From Moesziomyces globuligerus (Eukaryota; Basidiomycota; Ustilaginomycetes; Ustilaginales; Ustilaginaceae), in contig JARVLF010000018.1 of the NCBI GenBank assembly GCA_030849465.1, positions 496,001-560,000 on the forward strand: 64,000 nt of DNA, given 5' to 3'. The notes under the pieces are model-generated. The model saw nothing but the letters and a program-made list of their open reading frames with translations. It was not told the origin of the DNA and made no database searches. Shown piece by piece: positions 9,505 to 20,400 of this stretch (its first letter is position 1; each line of letters begins with the position of its first letter). Position numbers and translations under genes: made by a program.

Positions 9505-11310
9505 CTATACATGCTGTGCGCTGGCTCCGGGGGCGGGTACGGCGATATCGGCGGAGTGGAGGTTCTTGTCCCTCGCTTCGTGCTCGATGAAGCGCGCCTG
9601 TTCGAGCTTGCTCTTCTTGATGTCGAGCGGCCAGAGCAGCACGCAGCTGGCCAGGGAGAGGGCCAGGAGGAAGTAGAAGGGCGACGAAGCGTTGCCCGAA
9701 TCGTCGGCGATCGCTTGGGTGACGAAGGGACCGATGAAGGCGCTCGTCTTGCCGACCAGCGAGAAGAGGCTGAAGAAGAGAAACTCGTACGACTTGGGCG
9801 TGACCTCTGCGATCATGGTCTGGGAATACGCGTACCAGGGGCAAACAAAGAGGCCGTAGAAGGCCTGGTAGGCCCAGACCTCTGCCTCGTGGTGGAATCC
9901 GAACTTCTGCGTAAAGATGCCGATGAATCCCCACCCCTGCAGGACGAGGGTGAAGAGGACGACCCAGCCAAACATGAAGAGCGTCGAGAGTCGCCAGCGC
10001 TTCTGGACGAGCCAGAAGGCGTAGATGCCGACGGCCTGGGCGGCGATGCCGACGATGAGGAGGAGGTTGAGCTTGGTGGTGCTGAAGCTCACCACCTGGT
10101 TCTGGATGGTCGAGATGACGGTGACCGTCGTGTTGAGCGCGTCCGAAAAGAGGAAATAGAAGACGAGGTAGATGAGCGTCTGGCGCAGGTGGCGCAGATG
10201 CTTGGCGGCCAGGTACGCCTGCTTGGCTGCGGCGGTGAGGTAGTTGGTACCCGGTGGCAGCGGTTGGCCAGGTCGGCGCTTTTCGAGCACGAACCAGGGG
10301 ATGGCGCAGAGCACCCACACGCCCGCGCTGAACGCCACGACCGCCGAGAGCGCGCGCGTGTTGGAGGCCTCGTCCCGATCAGCATGGATGCCGTACAACA
10401 TGCCCTGCATCACCGCCAGCACCACCAGCTCGCCGACCGAGCACACGGTGAACGCCATGTTCGAGATGCGGTTGATCGCCATCGTCTCGAGCAGGCTGTA
10501 CTTTTCCGGCGTCATCCGGTCCTCTTTGTCCACCTCGACATGCTCGGCAGCTGGACTCTCGTCCTTGCCGTCGACATCGGCGTTTGCATCTGCCGGTTCG
10601 GAGCTGGTCGAATGTTGGACGAGGTTTTCGCGAGCGCTGCGCATGTGCGGGAGATCGCGAGCCAGGCCTGGGAAGGCGGCGGTCCAGTAGCTGAGGCATA
10701 GCTGATAGGTGATCAGTCCCAGCATGTAGAGCGCGATGGCGGTCTGCCACTGTTCAGGCTGAGTGACGCCGAGCCAGGCGAAGCTGACGGCGACGGCGAC
10801 AACGGTGCTGGCGACGAGGATGTAGGGCCTATTCCTGCCGTAGTCGGCAAAGCTACCGATGCATAGGAAGAGCACGGCCTGGACGGCGAACGAGAGACCG
10901 TTGCAGAGCAGCACGGTGCTCTCCACCGTCCTCTCCTTGCCCGCGAAGCGGAGACGGCAGTCGGGCTGTCCGTCGTTGCCGCACATGCCCGCGCCGAGGT
11001 TGGTCGCCTGCAGATAGAGGAGGTTCTGGAACTGCGAAGGCGCAAAGTTGAACGGGCCCAGCCCGCTGTTGCCGATGTAGTAGACGTAGAAGGCCCACAG
11101 CTCGGCGCGGCCGGTGACGAAGCGTGAGTCGGCCGAGCTCGCCTCTTGGCCGTTGGCGAGCAAAGCGGCGGCGTAGTTGTTGTCCTGCGTGCTTGCGCTC
11201 GTCTGGCTCGCGCCGTCCGAGATGCGAGAGACCGAGATCTGCTCCGCATCCAGCTTGGCCGCGGCGGTGGGAGCAGGTGGATGTTCCTGCATCGGTCGAG
11301 GATCGGACAT
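9505..11310 (-). CDS. Atg22-like major facilitator, vacuolar effluxer
   Basis: Predicted 601-residue polytopic protein of the Atg22 branch of the major facilitator superfamily. Atg22 in yeast exports amino acids from the vacuole after autophagic breakdown. Family features seen: the N-terminal FYVYYIGNSGLGPFNFAP segment before the first loop, a Cys-containing loop (about 100-125), FADYGRNRP between early helices, and about 12 hydrophobic segments. A charged central cytoplasmic loop (about residues 225-270) sits between the helix halves, followed by PEKYSLLETMAINRIS. The last helices are followed by a short charged tail. Fungi often have several Atg22 paralogues, so I do not assign the autophagy gene itself. 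Its start faces the Pal1 gene across about 1.5 kb. Confidence 0.85.
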   Translation of the reverse strand: MSDPRPMQEHPPAPTAAAKLDAEQISVSRISDGASQTSASTQDNNYAAALLANGQEASSADSRFVTGRAELWAFYVYYIGNSGLGPFNFAPSQFQNLLYLQATNLGAGMCGNDGQPDCRLRFAGKERTVESTVLLCNGLSFAVQAVLFLCIGSFADYGRNRPYILVASTVVAVAVSFAWLGVTQPEQWQTAIALYMLGLITYQLCLSYWTAAFPGLARDLPHMRSARENLVQHSTSSEPADANADVDGKDESPAAEHVEVDKEDRMTPEKYSLLETMAINRISNMAFTVCSVGELVVLAVMQGMLYGIHADRDEASNTRALSAVVAFSAGVWVLCAIPWFVLEKRRPGQPLPPGTNYLTAAAKQAYLAAKHLRHLRQTLIYLVFYFLFSDALNTTVTVISTIQNQVVSFSTTKLNLLLIVGIAAQAVGIYAFWLVQKRWRLSTLFMFGWVVLFTLVLQGWGFIGIFTQKFGFHHEAEVWAYQAFYGLFVCPWYAYSQTMIAEVTPKSYEFLFFSLFSLVGKTSAFIGPFVTQAIADDSGNASSPFYFLLALSLASCVLLWPLDIKKSKLEQARFIEHEARDKNLHSADIAVPAPGASAQHV

Positions 11311-12838
11311 GGTGGCTTGTGAGTTCCGATGTCTTGGACGGGAGGTGGTGGCGAGAAGTCAGGCAGATGAAGTCTTCGGCGACGACTCGAGCGCCAACAA
11401 ACGAGTCCACTCAGCGGGCAGTCTGTCGGGCGCATGTGCAGACGTTGTGCATATGTGTGTACAAGGGTTTGCGGACCCTACCAGGCCGCGGGGCGGAGGT
11501 CAAGTGGCAAGGCGGCAGCGCTGCTGCACTCATGCATCTCAGCAAGGCGCTCCGGCAGCGTTGCCCACGAGGCCGCATCTCTGAAGCGAGCATGTGGCGC
11601 TGCTGCAGTCGATGGCCAGTGTGCCACGAAGGGCAGCCGACCTCCGCCCTTCCGGGCTGCCGTACCGACGGCAAATGCGGTACGACGGGCAAATCCCCGA
11701 GAGCGGACAAACTGGAAATTTTGCTGATTCGCATCGCGCAGGGCGACCTGTCGAGGCGAGCCGCCAAAGCTCGCCTCGGCTTGCTTGCTGCGGTCCTTTT
11801 TTGAGCATGAGCTCTCGTCTTTGATGCGCTGCCAAGTCAAGACTCTAGCGGTCAGGTCTTCTTTCACGAGGCGAAGTGACTTTTGCCTGTCAGAAGCGTC
11901 AAGCTGGGTGGAACGGCGATGGTTGTGTGTTCAGGATGCTCGGAGAGGCGGGCCACAATGGCCTCGTTCAGGACCCTGCAGACAAGAGTGGGCGTGGGGG
12001 AAGCACGAAAAACTTTTGCAGTGTTAGGCCGGATGAGCTTCCCTTCGGCAGCTGGAAAAAGGCGGTCGAGGAGGTCGCCGCATGGAATTCGCCGCAGGTC
12101 GCCGTGGTTGGATCTGGACCGTCGCCCTTTGAAACCACGGCACTATTATACTTCCTGTGGGCTTCTGCGAGGCTGACGGAGTCATCGAGCTGTATGACAG
12201 TTGTTAGGCTGCCCAGCCGGTGTGGGTGCGTTTGTGGGGACAGAGGGGCTCTCATACTGAATCGTCATCGCACTCACAATGAGCGATGGCCGCTCTGTCG
12301 GCTGGAGGGGCATGCGCAGTGGGCAGGGCTGCAAACAAACACAGGCGAGATGAGAGCCAAAGGCAGGAAATTGAAATTACACTCAGAGGGATCAACAAGG
12401 CGCTGACCGAGGCCAAAAAGCAGCTCCACTCCACAAGCCCGAGCCAACGCGAGCACTTGAGCCACAGGGGGGACCCGAGATTCATGCAGCAAAGCTCAAA
12501 TGAAGATCCCGGTCCCAGATCGACTGCTGGTCGCGCGTGCCATCATCATCCCGAACCCCGTCGTCTCCTCATCGTCACCGCTTGCTACCATCATCTACAC
12601 CCATCCTCCACCACAAGCTCGAATCCAACCTGGAAGGAAGGCACGGATCCCCCGCCGCTCCTCGCATAAGCTCGGTGTCATTCTACCAACTGCGCACGCA
12701 GTTCCGACGCTCGACTTCATTTCGCATACCTTCAGCACGGCTATCATAGACGTTCGACGCTCGCAACTTCGCAAAGTAGATCGCCGGAATTGGCCTCAAT
12801 CTTGACACGTCGAGCTGGTCGCAGCGCAGTCAATCATC
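11311..12838. other. Intergenic: divergent promoter region between Atg22-like and Pal1 genes
   Basis: About 1.5 kb between two divergent starts. ORFs on both strands are short, lack domains and lack the neighbours' codon bias. An AT-rich stretch lies near 12136-12155. The right end is C/T-rich and probably the Pal1 leader. I see no RNA gene. Confidence 0.5.
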
Positions 12839-14021
12839 ATGGGTGAGTAAGACCTGAACCTTTAACCTTAAGCCGCCTCTTTCGAAGTAAAGGGCTTGCG
12901 CTTGCATTTTGAAGTCTTTGTGGCATTCGCAGCGCTTGGAGGTAGATTGCCGAGCTTCAGTATCGCGCATCTTTGTTCTTTGCGGCTGTCATCGGTAGGG
13001 GCGATACGGAAGGAGGCGCGGATCCGCTGGCAGCCGTTCCGTTGGGTCCGTAGCGGTGCTGCGTCAAGCCAGCGCTTCTTGGCTTGACGCTCGACGTCTT
13101 GGCTAGATGCAGCGACAACCGCCGCCACAGCCACCGCCATGGCTACGGCTCGGCGAGTCGGACAGCGTGCTAGCAGAATGGCTTGCGTCTTTGATGCCAA
13201 GCCACGAGACGCAGCCAAGCCTCGAGCAGCTCCGAGCAGCAGGTGCTCTGCAGATGCGACCATTGTTAGACCCGCAGACTGGGAGTCCGGCCAGATTTTC
13301 GAGGTTGGCACGCGGACGCACTGGGCGAGGCAGCCCGACGTGGCGGCAGGAGAGCGCGACAGCAGAGCCTCGTGCCTGCGACCCGCTGCGAGCGTGCGTC
13401 GAATTTGGCTGCTTCAGCTCTCTCTGCTCACGCGCCACACTTGACGGCGCACACTGCGCACACTGCTCGCACAGCGCACACTCAGCCTGCAGGACCCCTG
13501 TGCTTCACAGCCATCCCATCGCCTTGCCTCGTCCGCCTGGCGCGCGCGCGCGCGCGCCTACTTTGTGAGACAGTGCCACTCTGCGTCGCTTGCCCGACTC
13601 AATGGCCCCTCTCAATGCGCAGTGTCGGCTGCAGCCGCGCAGCTCGGTGTGGCTTCCTTCAGGGTCGCCTTTCCCCCCTCCAGCCTCGCTTCGCCACGCC
13701 ACGCCTCGCCTCGGTCGCCCGCTCACTCTACGCGCAGCTGCGAGGTGCTTCTGTTGTGCACCACAAATCGTCTACACTACACACCAGATGCCCGCGATCG
13801 CGCCTCTCCCATCTCGTCCCGCACAGCTTTTGGCCATCGACGCTCCCGCTTGCTCCTCCGTCGCCTCCCCCGCGCTGCCCAGCTCCCGATCTTGCTTGCC
13901 TGCTCGCCCATTCCACCATCACCTCCGCCCTCCCATCTTCCACCTTGTGCTCCCATTCTGACCCTCCGCTTGCCGCTTGCCCCCGCGCCCCGCCGTCCGT
14001 CCACAGCCTACGCTTCATCAG
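12839..14021 (+). other. Proposed 4-base first exon (12839-12842) and 1.18-kb first intron of the Pal1 gene
   Basis: At 12839 the sequence reads ATGG followed by GTGAGTAA, a strong splice donor. At 14012-14021 it reads CTTCATCAG, an acceptor. Joining them gives ATG GAC CGT CAG GCG and continues in the reading frame of the Pal1 exon, whose codons there end mostly in C although no ATG is present before 14183. The intron would span 12843-14021 (1179 bases) and includes a (GC)n run at 13540-13557. If correct, the gene starts with a 4-base coding exon. The alternative is initiation at the ATG at 14183 with the upstream part untranslated. I favour the spliced form, with moderate confidence. Confidence 0.5.
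13540..13557. repeat. (GC)n dinucleotide run
   Basis: An uninterrupted alternating GC tract of about 18 bases lies inside the proposed long first intron of the Pal1 gene. Such tracts can adopt Z-DNA; no function is evident. Confidence 0.85.
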
Positions 14022-15673
14022 ACCGTCAGGCGGTGCTCGCTGCCCTCTCCGACGTCGTCACCGTCAGCCCCAACCCGGACAACGCCAACGCCACCTTTTC
14101 CCGACACGCCCACCACCCCTCGTACGACCCCGAGTCCTCCTACTCTGGTCTCCAGCCCCTCCCCATCTCAGAACCGCCAACCATGGTCCCCGCAAAGAGC
14201 CCCTTTGAGGACCGCACCCTCCCTCCACCTCCCGAGCTCCCTCCCAAGTCCTCCACTAGCATGGCCAACAAGTTTGCCAATGCCTTCCGCAGGAACAACG
14301 CCGACGACAAGGCCAAGAAGCGCGCAAAGGACAAGCGCATGAATGACGAGATCAACAAGACCGCTGCCCGCACCAGTCGCATGGACATCATCGACCGCCT
14401 CGACCTCTCGGGCATCAATGGCTCCAGCAGTAAGTAGTCGTCCAAACCCGCCCATCATCCTGTTGCCCCACTTGGCCCAATCTCACCTCGTCCCCGCCCT
14501 CACCCGACAGTGTTCCACCACGACTCGCCATACGACGCTTGCGCCCCGCACATGAACAAGGGCAAGCGTGCGCCCGTAGGTGCCTTCGATCCCAACGTCG
14601 ACCCCATGACCGGCTTGCCTCGCAACTTGGCCGGTGGCAAGCCTGGCCGTGCCGCCCGTCCAGGCGCAGCCGACACGCTTGCCGCTGACGCCAGCCCCGC
14701 CGACGAAAAGGCTTCTGCACGCTCAGGCATCAGCGCCAACGGCGGTCGAATCCGAAGCTCCACCGCTCCCCTCGTCCCTTCCCTCTCCATGCATGCCGAA
14801 GGCTCCACCGCCGAACTCCCGCTCGACGACGACATTGACGCCGACCGCGACGCCGAAGCCGAACGCATCTGGCGAAGTCGTCAGGGCTACCACACACAGC
14901 CTTCCAACGTCCCCGACAGCCGCTACGACGTCTCCAACCCCAACGCAGACGTCTGGGGCGTCAGCGCAGAGCCCTGGCAGGACTTTGCTCAGCCCAAGCA
15001 GCGCACCCGTTCCACACTCAGCCCCTACTCGGCCAACCCGGACGACCGCAGCGGTACCACGAGCGCCGCCAGCAGCGTGCTCGACATGGAGGCCATCATG
15101 ACCGGCAAGAAGAAGCCCTCGCGCGCACAGCAGGAGCTCGAGACCGGCAGTGCCAGTCCCTTCCCCGAGCCAAACTGGGACCAGCGCACCGCCGCAGGTG
15201 CCGACGCGCCCAAGCGCAGCAAGAGTCTCATCAAGCGCATCCGCAGCATGCGCGAGAACCCCAACGTGCCCGCCCCTGACGACGGCTCCGGCGTCGAGAT
15301 GCGCGACCGCAGGCGCAGGGCCGCGCAGCACAAGCACTCGCCCAGCACGCCCCCGACCATGGCCGGCGGCCAATCGTCGTACGACTCGCGAGCCGCGGCC
15401 GCCGATGCCGCCACCGGCGTCTCGAACGGCAGCTACGGACGCAGGACCAATCGAACCGTGGTCACTCCCAACGAGAACGACGTGCTCACGCCCAGGGCAC
15501 AGCAGGACGAAGACACCTCGTACTTTGCCGCTACGGATGCGAAGAGATCCGAGGCCCGTTCGCCAGGCTCCGAGACGTCCGGTCTGGCCCGCAACGGAAG
15601 CCTCTTTGGAAAACTCCGCCGCGGACAAAAGAGCTCGCCCAAGTCGGCAGAACGCCAGGCCGCCTACACTTGA
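14022..15673 (+). CDS. PAL1: Pal1-family cell morphology protein (two main exons)
   Basis: Pal1 in fission yeast localises to growing tips and septa and maintains cylindrical shape; related proteins act at endocytic sites. The main exons are 14022-14429 and 14511-15673, with an 81-base intron (GTAAGT donor at 14430, CCCGACAG acceptor at 14510, split after the first base of a codon). Splicing restores RMDIIDRLDLSGINGS next to MFHHDSPYDACAPHMN, the diagnostic Pal1 signature, followed by RAPVGAFDPN. Upstream is a basic helix rich in Lys/Arg/Asp (NNADDKAKKRAKDKRMND). The C-terminal two thirds are low complexity with basic Ser-rich patches, typical of the family. Translation probably begins in a micro-exon at 12839 (see the separate entry); the first internal ATG is at 14183. 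Expected at the cell cortex. Confidence 0.9.
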
Positions 15674-16226
15674 TTGTGGCCTTGACACTTCCGTCGTCCG
15701 GTTTTGATGCCCCAGTTTTGACGATTTTCGACCTTGGGCGTTCTGCGTTCGTCTTGCCTAGCTCCGCTTTTGCCGCTCTGCTACCACTCTTTCCACCTCA
15801 CTCAACCCATCGCGAAGTCCGCTGCTTCCTTTGCCTCCGGCGGTCGCTCTACTCGCGCCTCTTTTGCCTCCCGCAACCTACCACGAATTCTGCTGCTTCC
15901 TTCGGCTCAGCGCTGCGCAATGCATGCTGCTGTCAAATACCGCAAAGAAGCGCATCGCGATTGCGACGATTTGTCTGCTGCACCATCTGCGCATGGTGTG
16001 CTCACACCCCTTATGCCGCAGAACACCGGTTCGCGCGGTCTGCTACTCCTCTTTTGTCTTCTACTCCTCGGCACTACACGGTGCTTGATGGCCGCCGCTC
16101 CTTGTTTCGACCCTCCGTCCTTCTGCGTTTTTTTCGGACTCCCCCAGTCGCAACCTCCCCAAGGCTCCCCCTTGGGAGCAGACACCCCCCAGATATCCCA
16201 TGTCGAATGCTCCTTCTTTCGTTGCA

Positions 16227-16493
16227 ATACGGACACTCTTTCATCGCTCGTATCCTGGAGTTTCGACTCCAAACATCAGATCGTCACGAATTGACCCCCG
16301 GCTTGAACCGAAACGTTGCACGGAGTTGTACAGTGAACTCGAACAATGACGCCTCTTGCCCTCGCTGCGAAAAGACCTCCCCGGCTTTCACTCCGACTGC
16401 CTCATCCAGGGGTATCGGGCTCGAACCATATACGGACCTTCCTCTATCGCTAGTGTCCTGGAATCTCAACTCCAAACGAGAGATCGATGCGAA
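16227..16493. repeat. Diverged 64-base direct duplication
   Basis: Copies at 16227-16290 and 16430-16493 start with ATACGGAC and share TATCGCT-type and CTCCAAAC blocks. They align over 64 bases without gaps, with 48 matches by my own count. Weaker similarity continues after a short gap (TTGACC..CCGG versus ATGACC..CCGA). Reading both in one frame gives similar peptides (SLVSW..SK), but the frame of the first copy soon stops. Confidence 0.75.
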
Positions 16494-17015
16494 CGTGGAA
16501 ATGACCTCCGAGTTCGAACCTCGACGGCTCTTGCGCTCACCCACACGCGAGTCGCCTCTACGCCTACGCAGCGGACACAACCGACCCTGAATGACAGGAA
16601 GATTCGGCCTGCTCATACCTCCCCCGCGGCCGCCTCGCCAACCAAGCTGTAGATGCATGGTAATCCACAACTCGATGCACAAATCTCGACGATGCTCTTA
16701 CCACCGCCGTCTTCCTGGCGCCTTTCTCTTCTCGACATGCTCCGTCAGACTTTGCACCTTTGCTCCTACATGTCGCTGCCAACCTGCTCGTACACTCGGA
16801 TCCAGCTTTCGGCTCGATCCCGGATACCTCGATACTATCACCACCACCACCGCCAGCCCATCTTGCACGAAGAATTGGCATTCCGAGCAGGCTTGTGTCG
16901 CGACTCGCAGCCGCGCACTGCTCAGGCCTTTTGTAGCTTTGGATGCGCCTACCACTTGCGTGCGATCCACTCTTGCTGGCGCCACCCTTGTGAGGCCCCG
17001 CACAATGTCCAACTT

Positions 17016-17097
17016 GCACAAAGCACGAAGCACGAAGCACGAAGCACAAAGCACGAAGCACGAAGCACGAAGCACGAAGCACGAAGCACGAAGCACG
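17016..17097. repeat. Tandem array of 7-base unit GCACGAA
   Basis: About 11.7 head-to-tail copies of GCACGAA. Two units carry the variant GCACAAA, and the array ends GCACG before GGG. It lies between convergent genes. Confidence 0.95.
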
Positions 17098-17364
17098 GGG
17101 ATCACTGCACGACACTGGTCCTTTACCGACTCCAAGGTCTTTACTTGGCGCACGGCTCTGGCGCAGCGTCGAGATGCTGCCGCATCGCTTTCCGTCGCCG
17201 TCGCCATCGTTGCTCTCGCTCAGGTGCGGCTTTGCTCCTCCGCTCGCTCTGCTGCAATTGCTTCAACAAGCCTGCACACCTCTGCGCCACCGTGCGTCGC
17301 TTGCAGTCCCTCGCTGCTCGCTCCTCAAGCCAGGTCTCACGACGCGCTGTCGGCACACCATCGC

Positions 17365-17399
17365 ACCACCACGGACCACCACGGACCACCACGGACCAC
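17365..17399. repeat. 10-base tandem repeat ACCACCACGG, about 3.5 copies
   Basis: Three perfect copies followed by a partial one, about 35 bases before the stop codon of the minus-strand LRR gene and so in its 3' region. Confidence 0.9.
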
Positions 17400-17432
17400 A
17401 GGGCTCATAAACGACATGCACATTGGCGTGCA

Positions 17433-20400
17433 TCACTGGCCGTCCGCAGCGTACGCTGGCGTCACCTCGGCTGACGGGCTACCGTCCGTCTTGGGCGGCA
17501 CTTGGGCATGCAGCAAGTCCTGACGAAGCTGTTCGCCGCTCTCGTCCTTGGCTGCTGCGTCGGCTTGCGCGTCGTCGTCGTCGTCGTCCAGCCCGAGGCT
17601 CCTGGCCTTGCGGAAGAGTTCTGCCTCTTCGCTGAGCTGGCCCTTGGCGCGGTCCTCGCTGGGCGAGCGGGCCGTCGCAACATCTGGCCTGTCGTCGTCG
17701 TCGGGGATCTCGCGGTCCGCTGCGCCCGTATCGATCCGCAGCCCCTGTAGCCTGCCTACCGCCGCTGCACCCGCATCGTCTCGCTCCCTCGCCGCTCCTG
17801 TCTGCTGCGCCTGAGGTGCAGCGCTGGCGTCGTCCGAATCCTCCTCGTCCGAGTCGGCGATCGAAAACGCAGGCGACGAAAGGCCCGAGTCGAGCTGTGC
17901 CTGATCGGGTGTTGCGAGCAGCTGGCTCGACGCCACCCCCACGCCCGCCGTGGCCCTCGCGACCTCGCTCGGTGGCAATCCAGCATCCACAGCGCGAACA
18001 TCGATCGCCGGTGCCGAGCCGTATCTGTAGAACTCCTCGAGGCGCTTCGAGACATCTCCGAGCTCGTCGTGCACGGCCAGGATGCGAGCCAGCAGCTCCT
18101 CATCCTCGACCGTTGCCGCCAACTCGGCGAGCCTCCGCCTGAGCTTGGCGCTCTGCTGCGTGAGATCCTCGACAAACTCGCCCGGCGGCGTGACCTTTTG
18201 CTCGGGCGCCTCGCGCTGGCGCTTCTCCTCGCCCGTCAGCAGGTCGCGCAGCACGTTGCGGCACTCGCCCGACGCGCTCAGCAAGCTCTCGACGGCCGCC
18301 CTGTCCTTGGCCTTGGCCGCCTCCTTGGCCGTCGCCCTCGCGGTCTCGATGGCCTTGATCCGCTCGTCGTTCTCCCTCGCTGCCCGGGCCACCACAGACT
18401 TGTAGATCGGCGCGGCGATCGGCTGCTTGAGGCCCTTCTGCGTCGCGCGCTGCTGCGCCAGCTCGGTGTTGCGCACACAGCTCTGCAGAATCTCCTGCGA
18501 GAGCCGCGCAAAGTCCGGATTGTTGGGCGGAATATTGAGATCCAAGCATCGGAGGCTTCGGTTCATGCGCAGCGACACGGCCAGCGCCATGACGCCCGCA
18601 ATGTCGATGCCAAAGTTCTCGGCCAGATCGAGGTGGATCAAGCTGCGTGCTTCGGGCAGGAACTCGGCAAGTGCAATCGCCGCTTCCGACGACAGGTCCG
18701 TGTCGTTGAGGAAGAGCCGTTTGAGGTTCGAATTGAGCGCGAATGCGGTTCGCAGCGTCGTGATCCCCTCCAGCCCGGGACCCGAACAAGGATTGTGGCT
18801 CATGTCGAGCGTCTCGAGCGTCGAGTTGTACTTGAGTGCCTCGGCGATGGCCACGAGCCCGGGCATCTCGATGTTGTTGTCGCTCAGGTTGAGCACACGC
18901 AGCGTCCGGTTCTTCTTGAGCACCTGCGCGAGGTAGACGACGCCGCCGCGGATATCGTTGGACTTGAGGTCGAGCGTCAGCAGGTTACCCACACGTGGCA
19001 GATCCGCCAGGATGCGCCGCGCTCGCTTCGCCTGGTACATCGAAATGGCTTCCTCCTCGCTCAGACCGGGTGCCGAGTTGCGGCGAGCTTCAAGCGTCTC
19101 CTGCGGCGTCAGTTGCACGTCGAGCTCGCTTCCTGCGCTCGCAATGCTCGTCTGCATAGCATCCTGCAGCTGCTCGGTGTGAGCTCCGTAGAAGGTGGTG
19201 GGCTGCTGACCGCCGGCTCCATTGGCGTAAAACTGACTCGGCATCTTGCGGGAGGTGATGCCGCCACCAGGACTCGAGACGATGAGCGGAACCTCAGGCA
19301 GCCCCGGAGAGTAGCTGCGCGTGCGCCTCTCCGGGCTAATCTGAGCACCGGTTGGTCGCAACGTGCGCCCACTGCGGTCGGCTGCACCGTCATCAGGTCG
19401 CGCCTGCCCTCTGGTGTGCGCGTTCGCAGCCGCATGGGCCTCAAAGTACGACTTGCCCTCGCCCAGCGGTGAGCCGTTGTAGGAAGGATCCACGGCAAGG
19501 CTATCCGGATAGTCCTTGAGCATGATAGCGAGCGCTACGGATGCCAGCTGACCGATCTTGTTGCGGCGCAGAGAGAGGTGGCGAATATCAGAGAAGCGAA
19601 CCGACTGGGAGAGCAATTCGAGCGACGCGGCCTTGAGGCCGCAGTTCTCGAGCCGGAGCGAGATGATGGCGGAAGAAGGAGGATCTGGGTCGTCCGAGAC
19701 ATCCCTGAGCAGAGGCGCAGTTGGCATGAGCGGCTCGCCCGAGTCGTCGAAGAACTCGTCGTCGCCATCGCTGTCGTTGTCGTCCGACACCTCATCCCCA
19801 TTCATCGCTGATGCTGCCGGGTCGGCGCCTTTCCCGTTCGTCCCACCTTCAACGCCAGCGGCTGAGGTTGAAAGGGCGTCTCGCTTGCCATCCGTCGCCT
19901 GCTTCGATGGACGCTGAGGGGCACGATGGTGGGTCACGGCAGCTGGCGGCTTGGTGATGACGGCGAGCAGGTGTTCGAGCGAGGACCGGTCGATCGAGTT
20001 TTCAGAGAGGTCGAGGTAGCGGAGCGCGCGCGCCCTGCGCATAAAAATGGCGAGAAAGCGCCAGCCACGGAAGCGGATCTTGCGGTTGCTGGCGATGCTG
20101 AGATTGGGCAAGGTGCCCGAGACGAGGAGCGCATGGAGGATGGATTTGAGGCTGTCGTCGGTCAACGCGCAATTCTCGAGCACGAGTTTGTTGAGGCCAA
20201 AGTCGACGCTGAGCAAATCGGCGATGGGTTCCACAGCATGACGGTCGAGCGGGACGAAGGAGAGGTCGAGCGTTTTGAGCGCGGGCGGCGAGGACTGTGC
20301 AGCCTCCTGAAAGACGAGACGCATCTTCTTGAGTGGATGTTCTTCGCGGGTGCGACAGCATTCGCGGTAGAGCGCCTCGAGCTCTTCTGGGGTCCAGGGC

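Larger units (their letters stand above)
15674..17432. other. Gene-less, repeat-bearing region between convergent genes
   Basis: About 1.76 kb between the 3' ends of the Pal1 and LRR genes, where other convergent pairs in this window are 78-210 bases apart. Short ORFs occur on both strands but none has domains. The stretch holds an ungapped diverged direct duplication (16227-16290 and 16430-16493), an array of 7-base repeats (17016-17097) and a 10-base repeat (17365-17399). A decayed gene, a non-coding transcript or a remnant of a mobile element are all possible; I cannot choose. Confidence 0.5.

Noticed and set aside
12868..13311. 147-codon minus ORF in the proposed Pal1 intron
   Set aside because: No domain and composition unlike the neighbouring genes; probably chance in GC-rich DNA.
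18069..19472. Long plus-strand ORF (467 codons) opposite the LRR gene
   Set aside because: Antisense to a well-supported coding frame; its length is explained by the strong NNC/NNG codon bias, and it has no domain.
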